21,477 nucleotides of DNA from an uncultured Collinsella sp. (GTDB taxonomy: Bacteria > Actinomycetota > Coriobacteriia > Coriobacteriales > Coriobacteriaceae): contig USHF01000006.1 in the NCBI GenBank assembly GCA_900554465.1, forward strand, positions 1-21,477. Reading direction: 5' to 3'. Made by a program: the position numbers and the translations under genes. Shown here in pieces: positions 16,687-21,477 of the stretch (positions within the stretch are counted from its first letter, which is position 1; every line of letters starts with the position of its first letter). The notes beneath the pieces are model-generated. The model worked only from the letters and a program-made list of their open reading frames with translations, searched no databases and had not been told where the DNA came from.

Positions 16687-17427
16687 GTGCCTACCATCGC
16701 AATCATCGGTGCGCTCGAAAAAGAGGTCGCGCAGATTAAAGAAGAACTGAACGGCGCTCGTGTGTCGCAAGAGGCGGGCTTGACCGTTGTCAGCGGTGAG
16801 CTTGACGGTTTGTCTGTTGTCGCTACGACCGCTGGCATGGGAACCGTAAACGCCGCGGCGGCAACGCAGCATCTCATCAGCAAATATGCCCCGCAGGCCG
16901 TTGTGTTTTCGGGCATTGCGGGTGGCCTAAACCCCAAGCTCCATATTAACGACGTGGTTATAGGCAAGTGCCTGCGCTATCTCGATACCGACACGGCGCT
17001 CATCGCCGAGTCGGCGCCGGGGCTTGAGGAATTTGCCTCGACACCGGCTTTGGTTGATATTGCAGCTGCCGTGCTTGTCGAGCACGGGTTTGTGGACGCA
17101 TCACTGGATGTAGCGGCTGCGGAGAAGGACCCCAAGCAGTTCCTGTGTGGCACTATCGCCACGGGTGACCGCTTTGTTACGGGTGACGCCATGCGTAACG
17201 CTGCGATTGAGGCCACGCATGCCGATTGCGTTGAGATGGAAGGCGCCGCAATTGCCCATATTGCAGCCAAGAACGGTGTCGATTGTCTGGTGCTGCGTGC
17301 TATCAGCGATAATTGTGACGAGGCATATGACGCGTTTTGCGAGCGCGAGTTCGATCTAGATGAGTACGCTCGCACCGCGAGCGGCATCACGCTTGACATC
17401 GTTCGTCGTATCGCCGCCGCGCAATAG
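16687..17427 (+). CDS. mtnN: 5'-methylthioadenosine/S-adenosylhomocysteine nucleosidase
   Basis: This 246-residue cytoplasmic nucleosidase cleaves the adenine from methylthioadenosine and S-adenosylhomocysteine. It recycles the by-products of SAM use, and also 5'-deoxyadenosine, made by radical-SAM enzymes such as the adjacent PflA. Motifs are IAIIGALEKEV with Glu11, VFSGIAGG, GDRFVTGD, the nucleoside-binding VEMEGAA (Glu183, Glu185) and the catalytic Asp208 in RAISDNCDE. The start is a GTG at 16687 with GGGGGA just upstream. The in-frame TTG at 16675 is unlikely. The position right after pflA fits removal of radical-SAM waste products, but that is inferred from adjacency only. The next gene, engB, starts 39 bases later and may be co-transcribed. 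Confidence 0.93.
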   Translation: MPTIAIIGALEKEVAQIKEELNGARVSQEAGLTVVSGELDGLSVVATTAGMGTVNAAAATQHLISKYAPQAVVFSGIAGGLNPKLHINDVVIGKCLRYLDTDTALIAESAPGLEEFASTPALVDIAAAVLVEHGFVDASLDVAAAEKDPKQFLCGTIATGDRFVTGDAMRNAAIEATHADCVEMEGAAIAHIAAKNGVDCLVLRAISDNCDEAYDAFCEREFDLDEYARTASGITLDIVRRIAAAQ

Positions 17428-17466
17428 CACGCCCGTTTTGTAAAAACCTACGACCAAGGAGTGTCC

Positions 17467-18057
17467 ATGGCCGATTCCATTAATTACCAGCTTGCCAAGT
17501 TCGTCGCCAGCTACGGCAAGGTTTCGCAGATCCCCGAGTCCACCTGTCCCGAGGTGAGCTTTGTGGGCCGCTCCAATGTGGGCAAGTCGTCCATCATGAA
17601 CAAGCTCTTTGGTCGCAAGAACCTGGTCAAGGTTTCGAGCACGCCGGGCAAGACGAGCAACATCAATTTCTTCGAGGCCGACGACGTGCACTTTGTGGAC
17701 CTGCCGGGCTACGGTTTCGCTCGCCGTTCCAAGGCCGAGCGCGACCGTTGGGCCGAGCTCATCGGCGACTTTTTCGACTCCGAGCGTAGCTTTAACCTGG
17801 TTGTGCCGCTGGTGGACATTCGCCACGACCCCAGTAAGCTCGACCATGACATGATTGACTACCTGCAGGGCAACGAGTTCAACTTTATCGTCTGCCTCAC
17901 CAAGGCCGACAAGCTCAGCCGCACCCAGCAGGCCCGCCAGGCTGCAGCCATCAAAAAGCAACTCAACGTCCCGGCCGAAAACGTAATCATCACAAGCTCC
18001 CAGACCGGCACCGGCATCGACGAACTCAAGCGCCGCATTGCCGAGGCCTGCCTCTAA
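17467..18057 (+). CDS. engB: Ribosome-biogenesis GTP-binding protein EngB/YsxC
   Basis: This 196-residue TRAFAC-class GTPase is needed for assembly of the large ribosomal subunit. G1 is GRSNVGKS (34-41), G2 is Thr59 in STPGKTSNINFF, G3 is DLPGYGFA (78-85), G4 is TKAD (145-148) and G5 is the TSSQTGTG region (176-183). Length and motifs match the family. The ATG at 17467 has AAGGAG five bases upstream; the GTG at 17461 overlaps that site and is rejected. It is the last gene reading rightward before the convergent thrB gene. The nested palindrome at 18119-18299 lies between them and could stop transcription from both sides. Confidence 0.96.
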   Translation: MADSINYQLAKFVASYGKVSQIPESTCPEVSFVGRSNVGKSSIMNKLFGRKNLVKVSSTPGKTSNINFFEADDVHFVDLPGYGFARRSKAERDRWAELIGDFFDSERSFNLVVPLVDIRHDPSKLDHDMIDYLQGNEFNFIVCLTKADKLSRTQQARQAAAIKKQLNVPAENVIITSSQTGTGIDELKRRIAEACL

Positions 18058-18118
18058 TAAGCGCCCCTATCAATAAAATGCAGAACATCAGCCCGGCGAC
18101 TTTCCAGGGCGTAGGTCC

Positions 18119-18299
18119 CTGTAGCCGCCGCAAGCGACGTTAACGTAGGGGAGGCCAGAGGCTTTGCCCCCCAATCTTTCCGCAGGACGGCAGGACCCCC
18201 GCCGCACGAAGTGCGCAGCGGGGGTCCTGCCATGTCCGAGGACGATTTGGGGGCAAAGCCTCTGGCCTCCCCAGCGGGTATACGGTGCGGCGACTACAG
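18119..18299. repeat. Nested palindrome element 2, between convergent engB and thrB
   Basis: Outer arms 18148-18175 and 18245-18272 are 28 bases long with a single mismatch and enclose 69 bases. A further pair, 18119-18132 with 18286-18299 (13 of 14), extends the structure into the last codons and the TAG stop of thrB. Inside, the 67-base block 18178-18244 is the reverse-strand version of element 1. Its inner stem (18189-18202 with 18218-18231) has different arms, still fully complementary, around CGCAC-GAA-GTGCG. It may act as a bidirectional terminator. Confidence 0.9.
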
Positions 18300-19175
18300 G
18301 TATTCGATCTGGGCGCCCTCGGTGTCGCACGTCAGAATATGCGTATCGCACTTGGGGAACTGCTCGCGCAGCTTGACCTGCAGGAACTTCGCCACGATGG
18401 TATCGTCGGTTACGGCCATGAGGGTCGAGCCGGAGCCACTGATCCAGATGGTCTTGGCGCCGCCATTAAGGCAGGTGTCGCGCACAGCGTTGTAATCGGG
18501 AATCAGGCGGCGGCGATAGGGCTCCTGGATGCGGTCGTCGTTGGCGGCGGCAATCAGGTCAAGGTCGCCGGTCTCCAGGCCGCGCGTCATGCCGGCGATG
18601 CGGCCCATTTGCCATACGGCGGTGGAGAGTGGAATCTCCTGCGGCACAACCTTGCGCGCCTCGCTCGTATGCACCTCGTAGGGCGGAATCACGGTAATAA
18701 AACGCAAGCGATCGCTTACCTCGTAGCGCAGGCACTGGGGGAGCGAATCAGTCGGCGTAAAGGAGCAAACGGCACCGCCCAGGATGGCAGGGGCGACGTT
18801 ATCGGGATGGCCCTCGACCTCGGTGGCAATGCGGACGAGCTCGGCACGGTCGACGGTGTGGCCCGTCAGCGCGGCGGCCGCCATGATGCCAGCGACGACG
18901 CAGGTGGAGCTGGAACCCAGGCCGCGAGCGACGGGCACGTCGGTCTGGATGTCGATGGCAACGGGGAAGGCCTGCTCGCCCCAGGCGGCCAGAGCATCGA
19001 CAAAGCTCACATAGACCAGGTTGTTCTCGTTTTGGAACTCCTCGGGGCAGCCCGTGATGGTGAGCTTGTCGGTACGCTCGAAGGTGAAGTGCGAGTAGAG
19101 GCTGACGGCCATGCCGAGGGTGTCGTAGCCGATGCCTAGGTTGGCGCTGGTTGCTGGGACGGTGATTTTGATCAT
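18294..19175 (-). CDS. thrB: Homoserine kinase
   Basis: This 293-residue GHMP-family kinase phosphorylates homoserine with ATP, the step before threonine synthase. It shows the N-terminal VPATSANLGIGYDTLGMA motif, the phosphate-binding loop PVARGLGSSSTC (81-92), EGHPDNVAPAILGG (121-134) and the C-terminal motif IWISGSGSTLMA. The ATG at 19175 is preceded by AGGAGG six bases upstream, which fixes the start. The open frame continues to 19247 but only through a palindromic repeat. Threonine synthase lies upstream, but a terminator and the repeat element at 19191-19300 lie between them, so thrB may have separate or partial expression. The TAG stop lies within the arm of element 2. Confidence 0.95.
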   Translation of the reverse strand: MIKITVPATSANLGIGYDTLGMAVSLYSHFTFERTDKLTITGCPEEFQNENNLVYVSFVDALAAWGEQAFPVAIDIQTDVPVARGLGSSSTCVVAGIMAAAALTGHTVDRAELVRIATEVEGHPDNVAPAILGGAVCSFTPTDSLPQCLRYEVSDRLRFITVIPPYEVHTSEARKVVPQEIPLSTAVWQMGRIAGMTRGLETGDLDLIAAANDDRIQEPYRRRLIPDYNAVRDTCLNGGAKTIWISGSGSTLMAVTDDTIVAKFLQVKLREQFPKCDTHILTCDTEGAQIEYL

Positions 19176-19190
19176 GTGGGTCCTCCTGGG

Positions 19191-19300
19191 CGGGTCTGGC
19201 CGTTTAGTTCGCTGCTCGGGCAGTCCTGGCTCGCTCGGAAAGCACATTAAGTGCTTTCCGGCTCGTGCGGAACTCGCGACGAACTAAACGGCCAGACCCG
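19191..19300. repeat. Nested palindrome element 3 (divergent), in the thrB leader
   Basis: Perfect 21-base outer arms (19191-19211 and 19280-19300) enclose 68 bases, close to the 69 of elements 1 and 2. The inner hairpin is CGGAAAGCAC/GTGCTTTCCG (19236-19260). Between arm and inner hairpin, CTCGGGCA and CGTGCGGAA resemble CTCGGACA and CCTGCGGAA of the other two elements. The inner arms and core are otherwise different. Its left edge lies three bases from the thrB AGGAGG, so in mRNA it would be a large structure directly before the ribosome binding site. Confidence 0.75.
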
Positions 19301-19330
19301 CTCGCATGCTCGTCATCATCCCGAAAGCTT

Positions 19331-19364
19331 AATAAAAAGAAGGTGCGCCGGCTTTCGCCGGCGC
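19331..19364 (-). terminator. Rho-independent terminator after thrC
   Basis: On the minus strand, GCGCCGGC-GAAA-GCCGGCGC (19364-19345) is an eight-base stem with a stable GAAA tetraloop, followed by ACCTTCTTTTTATT. It lies 12 bases after the thrC stop and would cut off thrB from thrC unless read-through occurs. Confidence 0.85.
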
Positions 19365-19376
19365 TTAATAAGGGGT

Positions 19377-20894
19377 TTAGTTGGTGCTCATTCGTTTTGC
19401 TGCAGACTCGACGTAGCTTGCCATCTCATCGACGTCGCAGACGTCTTCAAAGCGGACGGGCTTGGACTCGAGCTCGGCAAGTTGTGCCGGGGCGACCGTA
19501 TCGGTGGCCTGCCCGAGCACACGCATAGCCTCAAAATCATCCTCGGGAACGTCGAGGCCCAGAGCGTCGCAGCAGGCGCGCGGGAACTTGTAGGGGCTGG
19601 CGGTCGAAAGCAGCACGCGGGCCTTGGCGCCCTCGGCGGGGGTGACTTTTTCAAAGACGTGATAGCCGCAGGCGGTGTGCGGGTCAATCACGTAGCCGTT
19701 TGCGTCCCAGCAGCTCTTGATGGCAGCGCGGACTTCGTCCTCGCTGGCCCAGCCGCAGCCAAAGACGCTCTGAATCTTTGCGAGCAGATTGGCGGGCACT
19801 TCGTAGCGACCGGTCTGTGCCAGCTGCTCCATAAGGCCGGCAACGAGCTCGCAGTCGCCGTCGGACAGGAAGTAGAGCATGCGCTCCAGGTTGGAGCTGA
19901 TAAGGATGTCCATCGACGGCGAGATGGTCGTGTAGAACGGACGGTTGCGGTCGTAGACGCCGGTGGTCAAAAAGTCGGCCAGCACGTTGTTCTTGTCGCT
20001 TGCGACGACGAGCTTGGCGACGGGCAGGCCCATGCGCTTGGCGTAGTAGCCGGCCAGGATATCGCCAAAGTTGCCGGTCGGCACGCAGAACTCAACGGCG
20101 TCGCCGGCCTCGATAGCGCCGGCACGCAGCAGCTGCGCATAGGCGGCAAAGTAGTAGACGACCTGCGGCACTAAACGGCCGACGTTGATGGAGTTGGCGC
20201 TCGAAAGCACGGTGCCGGCGGCCTCCAGGCGCTCGGCAAGCTCCTTATCGGCAAAGATGCGCTTGACGGCGCTCTGGGCGTCATCGAAGTTGCCGCGGAT
20301 GCCGCAGACAGCGACGTTATCGCCCTCCTGCGTGGACATCTGCAGATTCTGCACGCGGCTGACTTTGCCCTCGGGATAAAAGACGGAGATGCCCGTGCCC
20401 GGAGCATCGGCAAAGCCGGCGAGTGCAGCCTTGCCGGTGTCGCCCGACGTAGCGGTGACGATCATGATGCGCTCGGCGCCGCCGTCCTTGGCGGAGGTGC
20501 GGGCCATGAGGCGGGGGAGCATTTGCAGGGCGACGTCCTTGAAGGCGCTCGTGGGGCCGCCAAAGAGCTCCATTACATAGGTTTGAGGGGCGTCGGCGCC
20601 CGGTGCGGCGTCGAGTTTGACGAGCGGCGTGACCTCTTCGCTTGCAAACGTGCCGCGGTATGCCTCATTCACACAGGCCGAAATTTCTTCGGGCGTGTAA
20701 TCATTCAGTAACATTCCCAACACATCTTGAGCGATTTCAAAGTACGATTTATCGGCAAGTGTGCTGATATCGAGCTGCTGGGTGCCAAGCTCGTCCGAGA
20801 CGAACAAACCCCCGTCGGGAGCGATGCCGGTGCGGATTGCCACCTTACTTGAGCACGATAAAGTGCGTCCTCGTGTACTATGATAAGTTCCCAT
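19377..20894 (-). CDS. thrC: Threonine synthase
   Basis: This 505-residue PLP enzyme converts O-phosphohomoserine to threonine. The N-terminus MGTYHSTRG and GIAPDGGLFV are typical of the longer bacterial and yeast-type threonine synthases. The PLP lysine is Lys119 in FGGPTSAFKDVALQ. Other family blocks are TATSGDTGKAAL (phosphate-binding loop), GVYDRNRPF with ISPSMDILISSNLERML, and NSINVGRLVPQ. The start ATG at 20894 has GAGGAG nine bases upstream. An in-frame ATG at 20939 would add 15 residues before that site and is rejected. The gene diverges from an aspartate kinase gene, so both could share regulatory sequence in the ~100-base gap. No T-box or leader peptide is evident. Confidence 0.95.
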   Translation of the reverse strand: MGTYHSTRGRTLSCSSKVAIRTGIAPDGGLFVSDELGTQQLDISTLADKSYFEIAQDVLGMLLNDYTPEEISACVNEAYRGTFASEEVTPLVKLDAAPGADAPQTYVMELFGGPTSAFKDVALQMLPRLMARTSAKDGGAERIMIVTATSGDTGKAALAGFADAPGTGISVFYPEGKVSRVQNLQMSTQEGDNVAVCGIRGNFDDAQSAVKRIFADKELAERLEAAGTVLSSANSINVGRLVPQVVYYFAAYAQLLRAGAIEAGDAVEFCVPTGNFGDILAGYYAKRMGLPVAKLVVASDKNNVLADFLTTGVYDRNRPFYTTISPSMDILISSNLERMLYFLSDGDCELVAGLMEQLAQTGRYEVPANLLAKIQSVFGCGWASEDEVRAAIKSCWDANGYVIDPHTACGYHVFEKVTPAEGAKARVLLSTASPYKFPRACCDALGLDVPEDDFEAMRVLGQATDTVAPAQLAELESKPVRFEDVCDVDEMASYVESAAKRMSTN

Positions 20895-20997
20895 ATAACA
20901 CTGCTCCTCGGATGCCTTGGTCCCAATCGGTGAACCCATGGTATCAGAGCGCGCAAAACAGGTTTGCAGAGGCTTTTAGAAAGGTAACCTCCACGCC

Positions 20998-21372
20998 ATG
21001 ATAAAGATTGCCAAGTTTGGCGGCTCGTCGGTCGCCGACGCCGAACACTTCAAGAAGATCAAGGCCATTGTCGATGCCGACCCGGCCCGCCGTTTTGTGG
21101 TGGTTTCCGCCTGCGGTCGCCGCTTTAAGGGTGACACCAAGGTGACCGACCTGCTCTATCTGGTTAACGCACACGTTAAGTATCACGTGTCGTGCGAGGA
21201 ACTGCTCGAGGACATCGGCCAGCGCTATTTTGATATCGCTGACGAGCTGGAGCTCACCTATCCCATCCGCGAGGAGTTTGCGGCCTTTGCCGAGCGCGCC
21301 CGCTCGGGCGGCTACTCCACCGAGGAGCTCGTGAGCCGCGGCGAGTACTTTACCGCCCGCCTGATGGCCGAG
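20998..21372 (+). CDS. ask: Aspartate kinase, N-terminal part (broken by chimeric join)
   Basis: About 125 residues of an aspartate kinase remain. KFGGSS (6-11) is the kinase nucleotide motif, followed by VADAEHFKKIKAIVDADP, RRFVVVSACGRR, DTKVTDLLY and, at the end, VSRGEYFTARLMAE, where the SRGE box is the family's substrate-binding region. It makes aspartyl phosphate, the first step towards threonine, lysine and methionine, and fits beside thrC and thrB. After about residue 125 the frame continues but no longer matches aspartate kinase (see the ThyX-like fragment). The true gene should be about 450 residues. AAAGG lies about 13 bases before the ATG, a weak position. Confidence 0.88.
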
Positions 21373-21477
21373 GGGATGCCGGAAAAGCAGGCTCGCGCCA
21401 AGGCTTCTAAACAGGCCAACGAGGACGCCCGCTTTGTGCTGCCCAACGCCTGCGAGACCAAAATGGTGGTCACTATG
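21373..21477 (+). pseudogene. thyX: ThyX-like fragment joined in frame to aspartate kinase (probable chimera)
   Basis: The last 35 codons read GMPEKQARAKASKQA then NEDARFVLPNACETKMVVTM. This matches the conserved region of flavin-dependent thymidylate synthase ThyX that precedes its NAR..L..F motif. It has nothing in common with aspartate kinase. ThyX normally starts about 100 or more residues earlier, so no intact gene is present. Since the join is at the extreme contig end, the contig probably carries a chimeric read or misassembly and not a genomic fusion. Confidence 0.75.

Noticed and set aside
20998..21477. A genuine aspartate kinase-ThyX fusion protein
   Set aside because: Both families are truncated within conserved domains at the join, which lies at the contig end, so a chimera is far more likely.

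Overview
The window looks like one contig from a high-GC gut anaerobe, most likely a Collinsella-type member of the Coriobacteriia. I infer this from gene content and codon use, not from a marker gene. Both contig ends are artefacts. Bases 4-37 are the Nextera transposase adapter. At about 21,370 an aspartate kinase reading frame switches to an unrelated ThyX-like sequence, which looks like a chimeric join.

Left part (38-3420, minus strand): an operon of a MarR-type regulator and two half-size ABC exporters, joined by start/stop overlaps. Reading right, 3787-5661 encodes a short-chain dehydrogenase and a KdgT-type 2-keto-3-deoxygluconate permease, each followed by a hairpin terminator.

Centre (5733-8663): pyruvate formate-lyase after a ~395-base leader. 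The enzyme is split. A 683-residue protein carries the Cys-Cys active site. A separate 83-residue protein, in another frame and with its own ribosome binding site, carries the glycyl-radical loop RVSGYA. The activating enzyme PflA lies about 7 kb downstream (15743-16561).

Sugar region (8817-14433): a LacI-family regulator followed by an operon of a divergent GH32 protein, a sucrose-type PTS EIIBC and a classical GH32 sucrose-6-phosphate hydrolase. Four related operator-like sites lie around the regulator and the operon promoter. They suggest autoregulation and substrate-controlled import and hydrolysis of sucrose or short fructans.

Right part: degV, pflA, mtnN and the GTPase engB read rightward. 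thrB and thrC read leftward, with divergent aspartate kinase at the end (threonine biosynthesis).

The two most notable observations are the split glycyl-radical enzyme and a family of nested palindromes (8544-8663, 18119-18299 and, more divergent, 19191-19300). In these, unrelated outer arms enclose 69, 69 and 68 bases. The first two share a 67-base block whose own inner hairpin arms differ in sequence but stay complementary.
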